Shown here: positions 26,376-35,486 of the stretch, one piece after another
Position numbering within the stretch: position 1 is the first letter of the stretch
Layout: each line of letters starts with the position of its first letter
Assembly (NCBI RefSeq): GCF_013408245.1
Contig: NZ_JACBYS010000006.1
Location: 223,881 to 287,880 of the forward strand
Direction: 5' to 3'
Length of the DNA: 64,000 nucleotides
From: Duganella sp. 1224
GTDB taxonomy: Bacteria; Pseudomonadota; Gammaproteobacteria; Burkholderiales; Burkholderiaceae_D
Translations under genes and position numbers: made by a program
Notes under the pieces: generated by a model
Database searches by the model: none
Seen by the model: the letters and a program-made list of their open reading frames with translations, nothing else
Told to the model about the DNA's origin: nothing

Positions 26376-27212
26376 ATGGACAGACTCGACGCCTTCAAGA
26401 CTATCGCTGCTCAAGCGAGCCGGGGCGAACTCACGTTCCCGGCCAACGTCAACGCCTCGCTGCGCTTGCAGCAGGCGCTGAATGATCCCGATTGCCATGT
26501 CGAGTCGGCTGCCAGGCTGATCCAGGCCGACCCGTTGCTGGCGGCGCGCAGCGTCGCCATCGCCAACTCGGTGGCCTACAACCGTTCCGGAACTGAAATT
26601 TCCAGCGTGCGCGCGGCCGTGCAGCGGCTTGGCGTGCGCACGCTGCAATCGCTGGTGGCGGCGCTGATCGTGCGCCAGATCGGCAGCCAGGTCACCGAGC
26701 CGGCGCTGGCCGCCAAGGTGCAGCAACTGTGGGAGCACACCGCCCATGTGGCCGCGCTGTCGCAGGTGATCGCGCGCCGCGTCACCCATGTCGATCCCGA
26801 TACGGCGCTGTTTGCCGGCATCATGCACGAGGTGGCCGGTTTCTACATGCTGTCCTGCGCCGGCGATTACCCGCAGGTGATGGAGGGCGAGCCGGAGGAC
26901 TGGGTCGAGCACGGCGAGATCGAGATCGGCCGTGGCGTCATGACGCATCTGGGCGTGCCGGAAGGCGTGTTCAAGGCGATCGAATCGATGTGGGTCGGCC
27001 TGCGCGCGCTGCCGCCGGAAACGCTGGGTGACACGCTGCTGCTGGCCAATGACCTGTCGCCGGTGCATTCGCCGCTGCACCAGCGCCCTGGCGCGACCAC
27101 GCTGCAAGGCGCCCGGACGATCGACTTCGTGGTCGGCGAGGGCACGCTGCACGCCATCATGACCGAATCGGCGCATGAGGTGCAGTCGCTCTACGCGGTC
27201 CTAATGCTGTAA
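26376..27212 (+). CDS. HDOD-domain protein
   Basis: A 278-aa HDOD protein. Residues 15-210 contain FPANVNASLRLQQALNDPDC, the helix AVQRLGVRTLQSLVAALIVRQ, and GIMHEVAGFY where true HD hydrolases have H-D. HDOD domains lack the metal-dependent activity and act in signalling, often together with cyclic-di-GMP or two-component systems. The ATG at 26376 is 8 nt after TATAAT and lacks a clear ribosome-binding site; a TTG two codons earlier is an alternative. A perfect palindrome starts 3 nt after its stop. Confidence 0.85.
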   Translation: MDRLDAFKTIAAQASRGELTFPANVNASLRLQQALNDPDCHVESAARLIQADPLLAARSVAIANSVAYNRSGTEISSVRAAVQRLGVRTLQSLVAALIVRQIGSQVTEPALAAKVQQLWEHTAHVAALSQVIARRVTHVDPDTALFAGIMHEVAGFYMLSCAGDYPQVMEGEPEDWVEHGEIEIGRGVMTHLGVPEGVFKAIESMWVGLRALPPETLGDTLLLANDLSPVHSPLHQRPGATTLQGARTIDFVVGEGTLHAIMTESAHEVQSLYAVLML

Positions 27213-27215
27213 TTC

Positions 27216-27271
27216 GGGGACAGACCACGTTTTTGCAACGCCAAGGCGTTGCAAAAACGTGGTCTGTCCCC
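27216..27271. repeat. 56-nt perfect palindrome (GGGGACAG type)
   Basis: Two exact 27-nt arms (beginning GGGGACAGACCACG, ending GCAACGCC) are separated by AA. It begins 3 nt after the HDOD stop codon. No T run follows on the plus strand, so it is not a classical terminator for that gene. Confidence 0.95.
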
Positions 27272-27297
27272 AAAAAAAAGCCCGCTGGGCAGCGGGC
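27272..27297 (-). terminator. Terminator of the GST gene
   Basis: Read on the minus strand: stem GCCCGCT/AGCGGGC with a 4-nt loop, then eight T (complement of 27272-27279). It abuts the palindrome on its left. Confidence 0.85.
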
Positions 27298-27401
27298 AAA
27301 GTCCAAAACTAGGGATCTCCTCCAGAGGAGACGGTTTCAGAATACTGCCCTTCCCCATCCCGCTCTGTGCGCTACTTCACATAAGCGTGTGCTTTTTGCA
27401 A

Positions 27402-28019
27402 TCACCATGACGGCATCGTGTGTTTCCAAATTTCCATTTCCTGAATGCGGCCCAGCCACGCCATCAGCTGGGGATACTGCGTGACCGGCAGCTTGGCTTG
27501 CTGGATGTAAGTCAGTGACGGCGCAACCGCCAGGTCGGCCAGGGTCAATTGTTCGCCGACGATCCACTGGCGGCCGGCCAGATGCTGCTCCAGCACCGCC
27601 GCAAACTGGGCCAACTGGCGGCCGGCGCGGTCCAGTTCGGCGGCGTCCGGCCCGCCCAGGCCGATCAGCCCTTTCCAGATGTGCTCGAAGCCAAACACGC
27701 CGATCGGCGGCGCGAAGTGCTGCGCGGCCCAGAACATCCAGCGGTTGATGTCGGCGCGCAGCAGGATGTTGTCGGGATACAGCGTTTGCCCATGGGTACG
27801 GTCGGCCAGGTACTGCATGATGGCGCAGGACTCGGTCAGCGTGAAGTCGCCGTCCTGCAGCACCGGCAGCTTGTTGTTGGGATTGAGCGCCACCAGGCGA
27901 CGCCGGTCGTCCTGGCTCAGCAGGCTGACCTCGGTCAGTTCCAGCGGCGTGCCCATGTGCAGGGCGGCCATCATCACGCGGCGCGAGGAGGTCGACATAG
28001 GGTGGTGGTACAGGCGCAT
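27402..28019 (-). CDS. Glutathione S-transferase family protein
   Basis: A 205-aa protein: an N-terminal thioredoxin-like domain (MRLYHHPMSTSSRRVMMAA, then NNKLPVLQDGDFTLTESCAI with the conserved cis-Pro and the glutathione-binding ES) and a C-terminal helical domain (LTLADLAVAPSL). Glutathione conjugation or isomerase activity is likely, substrate unknown. The start at 28019 has GGAG at suitable distance; a frame extension to 28052 is unlikely. It follows the WYL regulator by 60 nt on the same strand, so it may be its target. Confidence 0.88.
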   Translation of the reverse strand: MRLYHHPMSTSSRRVMMAALHMGTPLELTEVSLLSQDDRRRLVALNPNNKLPVLQDGDFTLTESCAIMQYLADRTHGQTLYPDNILLRADINRWMFWAAQHFAPPIGVFGFEHIWKGLIGLGGPDAAELDRAGRQLAQFAAVLEQHLAGRQWIVGEQLTLADLAVAPSLTYIQQAKLPVTQYPQLMAWLGRIQEMEIWKHTMPSW

Positions 28020-28079
28020 TGCAGTCTCCGTTGAGTGGGTTGAGAACTGCATCGTAGGACCACGCCGCGACAGTTTTTG

Positions 28080-28772
28080 TCAGGAGTCGTCGCGGATATT
28101 GTGCTCGGCGCGCCAGGTCTTCAGCAGCTCGTGGCGGCGCGCGGGGTAGCGCTGCTGCAGCGACTCCACCGCCGCGATGCGGTCGATGCGGAAGTGGCGG
28201 AACGCCAGCCGCAATTCGCACCACGCGGCCAGCAGCCGCTTGCCTTCGAAGAACGCCAGCGCAAACGGCCACACCACCCGCTCGGATGGCGCGCCGTGCT
28301 CGTCGCAGTAGGACATGCGCAGCCGGTGCTGGTAGCGGATCGCTTCGCGCACCGGGCGCACGTGGATGTCGCTGGTGTTGCGGTCCTCACCGATCGGCAC
28401 CCACAGGCTGGTGTCGGCCATGTCGTCGCGCAGGTCCTTGGGCGTGGCGGCGGCGATCTTGGCCAGGGCGTTGCTGGCGGCGTGGGCCAACGCCTCGTCG
28501 CCTTGGCGACGTACCCAGCGCGCGCCCAGCACCAGTGCCTCCAGCTCGTCGGCGCCGAACATCAGCGGCGGCAGGAAGAAGCCGGGCTTGAGCATGTAGC
28601 CGACGCCAGCCTCGCCGGCCACCGGCGCGCCGAGGCCGGCCAGGGTCTGGATGTCGCGGTAGATGGTGCGTTCGGACACGCCCAGCTGTTCGGCCAGCCG
28701 GGCGGCGGTGACGGGGCGCCGGTAGCCGCGCATGGCGTCCATCAGCATGAAAAGGCGGCCAGTGCGGCTCAT
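28080..28772 (-). CDS. YafY-like HTH/WYL-domain regulator
   Basis: A 230-aa regulator: N-terminal HTH_11 (residues 1-60, LAEQLGVSERTIYRDIQTLA), a linker with GVGYMLKPGFFLPPLMF, and a WYL-type domain at the C-terminus (YQHRLRMSYCDEHG, LAAWCELRLAFRHFRIDRI). WYL proteins sense small ligands or nucleic acids. It lies upstream of and codirectional with the GST gene and 9 nt downstream of eutC. Confidence 0.88.
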   Translation of the reverse strand: MSRTGRLFMLMDAMRGYRRPVTAARLAEQLGVSERTIYRDIQTLAGLGAPVAGEAGVGYMLKPGFFLPPLMFGADELEALVLGARWVRRQGDEALAHAASNALAKIAAATPKDLRDDMADTSLWVPIGEDRNTSDIHVRPVREAIRYQHRLRMSYCDEHGAPSERVVWPFALAFFEGKRLLAAWCELRLAFRHFRIDRIAAVESLQQRYPARRHELLKTWRAEHNIRDDS

Positions 28773-28781
28773 GGTACGGGG

Positions 28782-29585
28782 TCACTCCAACAGGAAATTG
28801 CGCCGTGGCGCCTCCAGGTTGGCGCTGTCGCTTGCGGTTTCGTCTTTCAGCGCCACGCCGGACAACTGGCGGCGGCGCGCTTCGGACAACAGGTAGTGAA
28901 GCTTGAACGCTGCGGCCTCGTAGGTCAAGCCTTCGGGGCGGACGTTGGAGATGCAGTTGCGGCTGGCGTCCGTCAGGCCGGGGCGCGGCGACCAGGTGAG
29001 GTAAAGGCCCATGCTGTCCGGGGAGCTGAGGCCGGGGCGTTCGCCGATCAGCACCACCACCATTTGCGCTCGCAGCAGGTGGCCGATGTCGTCGCCGATG
29101 GCCACGCGGCCTTGCTGGACCATGGTGATGGGCGCCAGGCGCCACTGCTCGCCGGACAGGCGGGCCAGCAACGCGCGGAGGAAGGGTGCGGCGTTCTGCT
29201 CGATCGCCAGCGCCGACAGGCCGTCGGCCACCACGATGGCGAGGTCACGGGCCACGCTGTCGTCTGCGGGGGCGGCGGCGGACAGCTTCGCGCGCGAGGC
29301 GTCGTCGAGCCGGCGGCCGAGGTCCGGGCGCTGGAGGTAGACGTGGCGGTCCGCCGCCGCGCTATGCACGCTCACGCATGGCAAGCCGCTGGCGGCGTGC
29401 AGCGCGTCGCCCAGCGCCGCCGGATCCAGCGCCAGATGCACGGCATCGCGAGCACGCGCGTGAGCCAACTGGAACGCCAGTTGCGGCGCCGTCGGCTGAC
29501 TGACGCCGCTGCGCCCCAGCGCGATCCGCGCCGCCGTCAACTGCCGCAGCGCGGCCCATGGGTTGTCCGTCACCGGCTTATCCAT
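28782..29585 (-). CDS. eutC: Ethanolamine ammonia-lyase small subunit
   Basis: A 267-aa subunit of the adenosylcobalamin-dependent lyase that splits ethanolamine into acetaldehyde and ammonia. Signatures are RIALGRSG, QLAFQLAHARARDAVH and VVVLIGERPGLSSPDSMGLY, plus DASRNCISNVRPEGL, which contribute to B12 binding. The start MDKPVTDN at 29585 overlaps the eutB stop by 8 nt; a longer frame to 29738 is inside eutB and rejected. Confidence 0.93.
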   Translation of the reverse strand: MDKPVTDNPWAALRQLTAARIALGRSGVSQPTAPQLAFQLAHARARDAVHLALDPAALGDALHAASGLPCVSVHSAAADRHVYLQRPDLGRRLDDASRAKLSAAAPADDSVARDLAIVVADGLSALAIEQNAAPFLRALLARLSGEQWRLAPITMVQQGRVAIGDDIGHLLRAQMVVVLIGERPGLSSPDSMGLYLTWSPRPGLTDASRNCISNVRPEGLTYEAAAFKLHYLLSEARRRQLSGVALKDETASDSANLEAPRRNFLLE

Positions 29586-30972
29586 GCGCCACCCGCAGCA
29601 CCGCCTTGCTGAACGCGGGCGGCACGCCATCGGCCAGCGCAAACGGCGCCCCTTCCGCCACGATGCCCATCGCTGCCAGCCATGCCTCAAACTCCGGCGC
29701 GGGCCTGAGCCCCAGCACGCGCCGCACATACAGCGCATCGTGGAACGATGTGCTCTGATAATTCAGCATGATGTCATCCGACCCCGGCACGCCCATCACA
29801 AAGGTCCCGCCGGCGGCGCCGAGCATCGTCAGCAGCACGTCCATATCATCCTGATCCGCCTCCGCATGGTTGGTGTAGCAGACATCGCAGCCCATCGGCA
29901 AGCCAAGCAGCTTGGCGCAGAAATGATCTTCCAGCCCGGCGCGCACAATCTGCTTGCCGTCATACAGATACTCCGGCCCGATGAAGCCCACCACCGAATT
30001 CACCAGCAGCGGCTGGAAGCGCCGCGCCACCGCGTACGCCCGCGCCTCGCAGGTCTGCTGATCGACGCCATGGTGCGCATTGGCTGACAGCGCGCTGCCC
30101 TGGCCCGTCTCGAAATACATCACATGATTGCCCACGGTGCCGCGCCCCAGCGACAACGCCGCCTGCCGCGCCTCGTCCAGCAGCGACAGCGTCACGCCGA
30201 AACCGGCATTGGCCGCCTCGGTCCCGGCAATCGACTGGAACACCAGGTCCACCGGCGCGCCGCGCTCGATAGCGGCGATGGTATTGGTCACGTGGGTCAG
30301 CACGCAGGACTGCGTCGGAATCGCGTAGCGCGCAATGATCTCGTCCAGCATCGACACCAGCTTGATCACCTGCGGCACGTTGTCGGTGGCTGGATTGATG
30401 CCGATGACCGCGTCGCCACTGGCGTACAACAGTCCATCGAGCAGGCTGGCCGCGATGCCGCTGGCGTCGTCGGTCGGATGATTGGGCTGCAGGCGCGTGG
30501 CCATGCGCCCCGCCAGGCCGATGGTGTTACGGAAGCGCGTAACCACGCGGCATTTGCGCGCCACCAGCACCAGGTCCTGTACCCGCATGATCTTGGACAC
30601 CGCCGCCGCCATCTCCGGCGTCAGCCCCGGCGCCAGCGCCGCCAGCGCGGCGGCATCGGCCGCGTCGCTCAGCAGCCAGTTGCGGAAATCGCCCACCGTC
30701 AGATGCGCCACCGGCGCGAAGGCCGCCGCGTCGTGCGTGTCGACGATCAGCCGCGTCACCTCGTCCGCCTCGTAAGGCACCAGCGCCTCGTTGAGGAAGA
30801 CGGTCAGCGGCAGCTCGGCCAGCGCCATCTGCGCAGCCACGCGCTCCTCGGCGCTGCCGGCGGCCACGCCAGCCAGATGGTCGCCCGAACGCGCCGGCGT
30901 CGCCTTCGCCATCAAGTCCTTCAGATCGCGGAACAGATACGTCTTACTGCCCACCTGGTGCGAGTAGCCCAT
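29578..30972 (-). CDS. eutB: Ethanolamine ammonia-lyase large subunit
   Basis: A 464-aa TIM-barrel subunit of ethanolamine ammonia-lyase. Recognisable segments are VGDFRNWLLSD, RFRNTIGLAGRMATRLQPNHP, NPATDNVPQV and NHAEADQDDMDVLLTMLGAAG. The start MGYSHQVG at 30972 follows AAAGGA; the gene overlaps eat by 29 nt. No microcompartment shell genes, EutA reactivase or acetaldehyde dehydrogenase are adjacent, so this is the short, shell-less ethanolamine pathway; the acetaldehyde-using enzyme must lie elsewhere. Confidence 0.94.
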   Translation of the reverse strand: MGYSHQVGSKTYLFRDLKDLMAKATPARSGDHLAGVAAGSAEERVAAQMALAELPLTVFLNEALVPYEADEVTRLIVDTHDAAAFAPVAHLTVGDFRNWLLSDAADAAALAALAPGLTPEMAAAVSKIMRVQDLVLVARKCRVVTRFRNTIGLAGRMATRLQPNHPTDDASGIAASLLDGLLYASGDAVIGINPATDNVPQVIKLVSMLDEIIARYAIPTQSCVLTHVTNTIAAIERGAPVDLVFQSIAGTEAANAGFGVTLSLLDEARQAALSLGRGTVGNHVMYFETGQGSALSANAHHGVDQQTCEARAYAVARRFQPLLVNSVVGFIGPEYLYDGKQIVRAGLEDHFCAKLLGLPMGCDVCYTNHAEADQDDMDVLLTMLGAAGGTFVMGVPGSDDIMLNYQSTSFHDALYVRRVLGLRPAPEFEAWLAAMGIVAEGAPFALADGVPPAFSKAVLRVAHG

Positions 30973-32317
30973 CACGGTCCTTTCGCTGACGCTGCGGCGC
31001 GGTGGCCAGGAAACAGCCATACCCGAGCAGCAGCAACACCACAAACACACAGAAGATCAGCCCATTGTAATAGATCATGGTGGCCATGCAGACCAGCGCC
31101 CCCACCAGTGCGACGGCCGGCAACAGCGGATAGCACGGCGCGCGGAACGGCCGCGCCATCGCTGGCTCCACGCGTCGCAGCTTGAACAACGCCAGCATGC
31201 TGATGATGTACATGGTGATGGCCCCGAACACCGACAGCGTGACGATATTCGCCGTCAGCGTCTGGCCGCCCAGCGTGATCAACTGGTCGCTGTAGATGGC
31301 GGCGATGCCCACCACGCCGCCAGCAAGGATGGCGCGGTGCGGCGTCTTGAAGCGCGGGTGTATCGTGGCAAAGAACGATGGCAGGTACGCCGCGCGCGCC
31401 AGCGCATAGATCTGCCGCGAGTAACCGAGGATGATGCCGTGGAAGGAGGCGATCAGGCCAAACAGCCCAAGCCACACCAGCATGTGTAGCCAGCCGCTGT
31501 GTTCACCGACGACCAGCTTCATCGCCTGCGGCAGCGGATCGTTGATGTTGGCCAGCTTGCTCCAGTCGCCGGCGCCGCCGGCAAACACCATCACGCCGAG
31601 CGCCAGCAGCACCAGCGTCAGGATGCCGGCGATATACGCCACCGGCACCGAGCGTTGCGGATCGCGCGCCTCCTCCGCCGCCATGGCCACGCCCTCGATC
31701 GCCAGGAAGAACCAGATGGCGAACGGGATCGCCGCGAACATGCCGGGAATCGCCGCCAGCGTGAACGCATCCTGCCCGGACCAGCCGCCGCGGACGAAGT
31801 TCGCCATCGAGAAGCCCGGCGACACCACGCCCATGAACACCAGCAGCTCGAAGATCGCCAGCAGCGTCACCAGCAGTTCAAAGGTGGCGGCGATCTGCAC
31901 GCCGAGGATATTCAGTCCCATGAAAACCAGGTAGGCGCACACCGCCGCCGTCTTCGGCTCGACCTGCGGGAACTGCACGTTGAGATAGGCGCCGATGGCC
32001 AGCGCGATCGCCGGCGGCGCAAACACGAATTCGATCAGCGTGGCGGCGCCGGCCAGATAGCCGCCCAGCGGGCCGAAAGCGCGCTTGCTGTAGGCGAACG
32101 GCCCGCCGGCGTGCGGAATGGAGGTGGTCAGCTCGGTGAAGCTGAAGATGAAGGCCGTGTACATCGCGGCGATGAACAGCGCGGTGACGGCAAAGCCCAG
32201 CGTGCCGGCCGACGCCCAGCCGTAACTCCAGCCGAAATATTCGCCCGAAATCACCAGCCCGACAGCGATGCCCCACAGTTGAAACGTGCCCAGCGTCTTC
32301 TGTAACGTAGCTTGCAT
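30944..32317 (-). CDS. eat: Ethanolamine permease
   Basis: A 457-aa, 12-helix APC-type transporter. GIAVGLVISGEYFGWSYGW, ELTTSIPHAGGPFAYSKRAF and FLAIEGVAMAAEEARDP are characteristic of the ethanolamine permease family often found with eutBC in proteobacteria. AAGGAGG stands just before the ATG. It is the first gene of eat-eutB-eutC and overlaps eutB by 29 nt. I saw no cobalamin riboswitch in the 120 nt upstream of it. Confidence 0.92.
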   Translation of the reverse strand: MQATLQKTLGTFQLWGIAVGLVISGEYFGWSYGWASAGTLGFAVTALFIAAMYTAFIFSFTELTTSIPHAGGPFAYSKRAFGPLGGYLAGAATLIEFVFAPPAIALAIGAYLNVQFPQVEPKTAAVCAYLVFMGLNILGVQIAATFELLVTLLAIFELLVFMGVVSPGFSMANFVRGGWSGQDAFTLAAIPGMFAAIPFAIWFFLAIEGVAMAAEEARDPQRSVPVAYIAGILTLVLLALGVMVFAGGAGDWSKLANINDPLPQAMKLVVGEHSGWLHMLVWLGLFGLIASFHGIILGYSRQIYALARAAYLPSFFATIHPRFKTPHRAILAGGVVGIAAIYSDQLITLGGQTLTANIVTLSVFGAITMYIISMLALFKLRRVEPAMARPFRAPCYPLLPAVALVGALVCMATMIYYNGLIFCVFVVLLLLGYGCFLATAPQRQRKDRDGLLAPGGQ

Positions 32318-32435
32318 GGTCGCCTCCTTGAGAGATGATCAAATATGCAAGTCCTGTGCCAGCGGTCACGCACCAAAGCGGCGCAACCGGTCCGGCAGCG
32401 GATGACCCCCGCGCACCCCGCACACCGCTGCGGCC

Positions 32436-32465
32436 AGGGTCAGACCCCGTACGGGGTCTGACCCT
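32436..32465. repeat. 30-nt perfect palindrome (GGGTCAG type)
   Basis: Fifteen-nt arms AGGGTCAGACCCCGT and ACGGGGTCTGACCCT with no spacer. Each arm also contains the smaller palindrome GGGTCAGACCC. It lies downstream of the secF terminator and upstream of eat. Confidence 0.9.
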
Positions 32466-32480
32466 TTCGTTTGGGGGGGC

Positions 32481-32512
32481 AAAAAAAAATCCCTCCGCGC
32501 GGGAGGGATTTT
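32481..32512 (-). terminator. Terminator of the queA-secF operon
   Basis: An 11-bp stem (AAAATCCCTCC/GGAGGGATTTT, 32486-32496 with 32502-32512) with a 5-nt loop. On the minus strand a run of T follows; it starts 9 nt after the secF stop. Confidence 0.9.
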
Positions 32513-32520
32513 GGGGACGC

Positions 32521-33543
32521 TTAGACGACCGCGCCGTCGGTTTCATCCTTCGGCTTGATCGGCTTGATCAGGTCTTCACGTTTGACGCCCAGCCACATGG
32601 CCACGGCCGCCGCCACGAACACCGACGAGTAGATGCCGAAGCAAATACCAATCGTCAGCGCCATGGCGAAGAAGTGCAGCGTCGGGCCGCCCAGGAACAG
32701 CATCGACAGCACCATCATCTGCGTGCAGCCGTGGGTGATAATGGTCCGCGAGATGGTCGAGGTGATCGCGTTGTCGATCACCTCATGCACCGACATCGAC
32801 CGCTGCTTGCGGAAGTTCTCGCGGATCCGGTCGAAAATCACCACCGACTCGTTGACCGAGTAGCCCAGCACCGCCAGGATACCGGCCAGCACCGTCAGCG
32901 AGAATTCCCACTGGAAGAAGGCGAAGAAGCCGAGAATGATGACCACGTCGTGCAGGTTGGCGATGATCGCCGCCACCGCGAACTTCCATTCGAAGCGCAC
33001 GGCCAGGTAGATCATCACGCCGATCACCACCATCACCAGCGCGTTCAGGCCGTTCTGGGTCAGCTCGTCGCCGACCTGCGGACCGACGAATTCCACCTTC
33101 TGCAGGCCGACCAGTTCGGCGCCGGCGGCGTCCGAGCAGGCTTGCTTGACCACGTGCTCGCCCTTGCCGGTCACGGTGTCGATCTGCTGCATGGCGCCGT
33201 TTTCGGCCTTGCACAGCGCGTCGTACACCTTGGCCGAGGCGGCGTTGGGCGTGATGCCCTTCACCACCGGCAGGCGCAGCATGACGTCGTGGGCGGTGCC
33301 GAAGCCGGTGGCTTCCGGCTGCTCGTAGCCGATGCTTTCCAGCGTGTGGCGGATGCGCTCAAGGTTGGCCGCGTCCTTGTATTTCAGCTCCATCACGGTG
33401 CCGCCGGTGAACTCCACCGACAAATGCAGGCCGCGGTGCAGCAGGAAGAACACGGCCGCGACGAAGGTCAACGCCGAAATGACGTTGAACACCAGCGCGT
33501 GGCGCATGAACGGAATGTCTTTTTTGATGCGGAAAAATTCCAT
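32521..33543 (-). CDS. secF: Protein translocase subunit SecF
   Basis: A 340-aa inner-membrane protein with TM1 (about 13-35), a periplasmic domain (about 36-160) opened by FTGGTVMELKY, and five further helices including GYSVNESVVIFDRIRENFR, the SecF signature. With SecD and YajC it uses proton-motive force to help release and pull exported proteins through SecYEG. It is 15 nt downstream of secD and closes the operon. Confidence 0.96.
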   Translation of the reverse strand: MEFFRIKKDIPFMRHALVFNVISALTFVAAVFFLLHRGLHLSVEFTGGTVMELKYKDAANLERIRHTLESIGYEQPEATGFGTAHDVMLRLPVVKGITPNAASAKVYDALCKAENGAMQQIDTVTGKGEHVVKQACSDAAGAELVGLQKVEFVGPQVGDELTQNGLNALVMVVIGVMIYLAVRFEWKFAVAAIIANLHDVVIILGFFAFFQWEFSLTVLAGILAVLGYSVNESVVIFDRIRENFRKQRSMSVHEVIDNAITSTISRTIITHGCTQMMVLSMLFLGGPTLHFFAMALTIGICFGIYSSVFVAAAVAMWLGVKREDLIKPIKPKDETDGAVV

Positions 33544-33558
33544 GCTTGGTGCCCCTGA

Positions 33559-35427
33559 TTATTTCTGACCCGGTACCCAGACGGTACCGATGGCGATCGA
33601 TTGCAGCTTCTTCTTGCGGCCGTACCAGAGGTTGACCACGCCACGCGACACGAACACGGCGGAGAACATCGAGGTCAGGATACCCAGCGTGTGCACCACG
33701 GCGAAGCCGCGGATCGGACCGGAACCGAACACCCACAGCGCCACGCCGACGATCAGCGTGGTGACGTTGGAGTCGATGATGGTGGCCCAGGCGCGGTCGA
33801 AGCCGGCGGCGATCGCCTGCTGCGGCGAGGCGCCGGCACGCAGCTCCTCGCGCACGCGCTCGTTGATCAGCACGTTCGAGTCAATCGCCATGCCCAGCGC
33901 CAGCGCGATCGCGGCCATGCCCGGCAGCGTCAGGGTCACCTGCATCAGCGACAGGATGGCCAGCAGGAACAGCAGGTTGCAGGCCAGCGCGAACACGCTG
34001 AAGAAGCCGAACACCATGTAGTAGACGATCATGAAGATCGCGATGGCGGCAAAGCCGTACAGCGTCGAGTGGATGCCCTTGCTGATGTTCTCGGCGCCCA
34101 GCGCCGGACCGATGGTGCGTTCCTCGATGATGTCCATCGGCGCCGACAGCGCGCCGGCGCGCAGCAGCAGCGCCAGCTCGGCCGAATTCTCGGAGGTGCC
34201 CATGCCGGTGATCTGGAAGCTGCTGCCCAGTTCCTGCTGGATGGTGGCCACCGACAGCACTTCGCCCGGCTTGCCCTTCTTCTCGAACAGCACGATGGCC
34301 ATTTTCTTGCCGACGCGGTCGCGGGTGGCGTCGCGCATGCGGCGGCCGCCATCGCCGTTCAGGTCGATGCTGACGGCCGGCTGGCCGTTCTGGTCGGTAC
34401 GCGCCACGGCGCTGGAGATGTAATCACCGGTCAGCACCACGTCCTTGGACAGCACCACCGGCACCCCCTTGCCGACGGTGAACAGCTCGGAGTTGAACGG
34501 AATCGCCGCCGACAGCTCGGTGCCCGGCGTGATCGACTCGTCGACCATGCGCACTTCCAGCGTGGCGGTGCGGCCGATCACGGCGCGCGCGCGCGCCACG
34601 TCCTGCACGCCCGGCAGCTGAACCACGATGCGGTCCGCGCCCTGCTGCTGGATCACCGGCTCGGCCACGCCCAGCTCGTTGACGCGCTTGGACAGCGTGG
34701 CGATATTCTGTTTGACGCCGTCGTCGATGGTCTGCTTCAGCGCGGCCGGTTTCAGGCTCATCACCGTTTTCAGGTCGCTGCCCTCGCCGGCGTCGGCGAA
34801 CTGCAGGTCCGACAGCTGGCCGCCCAGCACGTCCTTGGCCTTCTGGCGGGTGGCGTCGTCGCGGAACTTGATTTCCACGGTATTGCCGACCTTGTCGATG
34901 CCGGCGTGGCGGATGTTCTTGTCGCGCAGGATCGAGCGGGCGGCCGATTGCAGGCCCTGGATGCGCTTGTTCAGCACGCCCTCGCCGTCCACCTGCATCA
35001 GGAAGTGCACGCCGCCGCGCAGGTCGAGGCCGAGGTACATCGGCAGCGCGTGCAGGCTTTGCATCCACTTCGGCGTATCCGCCTGCAGGTTCAGCGCCAC
35101 CAGATAGGTGGGATCTTCAGGATCGGTGTTCAGGCCTTTTTCCAGCACCGACTTGGCGTGGAACTGGATGTCCGGGGTGGCGAAGCGCACCCGCACCGAC
35201 GCGTAGTTGCCGGTGCCGTCAAAGGCCACGCCCTGGTTGGCGATGCCCGCCTGGTTCAGCACGTCGAGCACCTTGGCGGTCATGTCCGCGCTCATCTTGA
35301 CGGTCGACTTGCCACTGGTGACCTGCACCGCCGGCGATTCGCCGAAGTAGTTCGGCGCCGTGTACAGCGCACCCAGCAGGATGGCCACCACGATCACAAT
35401 GTATTTCCAGAGTGGATAACGATTCAT
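33559..35427 (-). CDS. secD: Protein translocase subunit SecD
   Basis: A 622-aa inner-membrane protein. TM1 is near residues 9-28, the periplasmic P1 and base/head regions follow (LGLDLRGGVHFLMQVD is the SecD signature), then five C-terminal helices with ALALGMAIDSNVLINERVREELR. It begins 59 nt downstream of yajC and precedes secF in the common yajC-secD-secF order. Confidence 0.96.
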   Translation of the reverse strand: MNRYPLWKYIVIVVAILLGALYTAPNYFGESPAVQVTSGKSTVKMSADMTAKVLDVLNQAGIANQGVAFDGTGNYASVRVRFATPDIQFHAKSVLEKGLNTDPEDPTYLVALNLQADTPKWMQSLHALPMYLGLDLRGGVHFLMQVDGEGVLNKRIQGLQSAARSILRDKNIRHAGIDKVGNTVEIKFRDDATRQKAKDVLGGQLSDLQFADAGEGSDLKTVMSLKPAALKQTIDDGVKQNIATLSKRVNELGVAEPVIQQQGADRIVVQLPGVQDVARARAVIGRTATLEVRMVDESITPGTELSAAIPFNSELFTVGKGVPVVLSKDVVLTGDYISSAVARTDQNGQPAVSIDLNGDGGRRMRDATRDRVGKKMAIVLFEKKGKPGEVLSVATIQQELGSSFQITGMGTSENSAELALLLRAGALSAPMDIIEERTIGPALGAENISKGIHSTLYGFAAIAIFMIVYYMVFGFFSVFALACNLLFLLAILSLMQVTLTLPGMAAIALALGMAIDSNVLINERVREELRAGASPQQAIAAGFDRAWATIIDSNVTTLIVGVALWVFGSGPIRGFAVVHTLGILTSMFSAVFVSRGVVNLWYGRKKKLQSIAIGTVWVPGQK

Positions 35428-35486
35428 AGAGTTCTAACGTTCAATGGTGACGTCAACAGGCCCGCGCCCGCGCGGGCCCGGGTGAA

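Noticed and set aside
27216..27271. Ordinary terminator for the HDOD gene
   Set aside because: No T run follows on the plus strand; the nearby T-rich hairpin belongs to the opposite strand.
32318..32435. Cobalamin riboswitch before the ethanolamine genes
   Set aside because: No B12-box-like conserved sequence is visible; only the palindrome and a GC-rich stretch.
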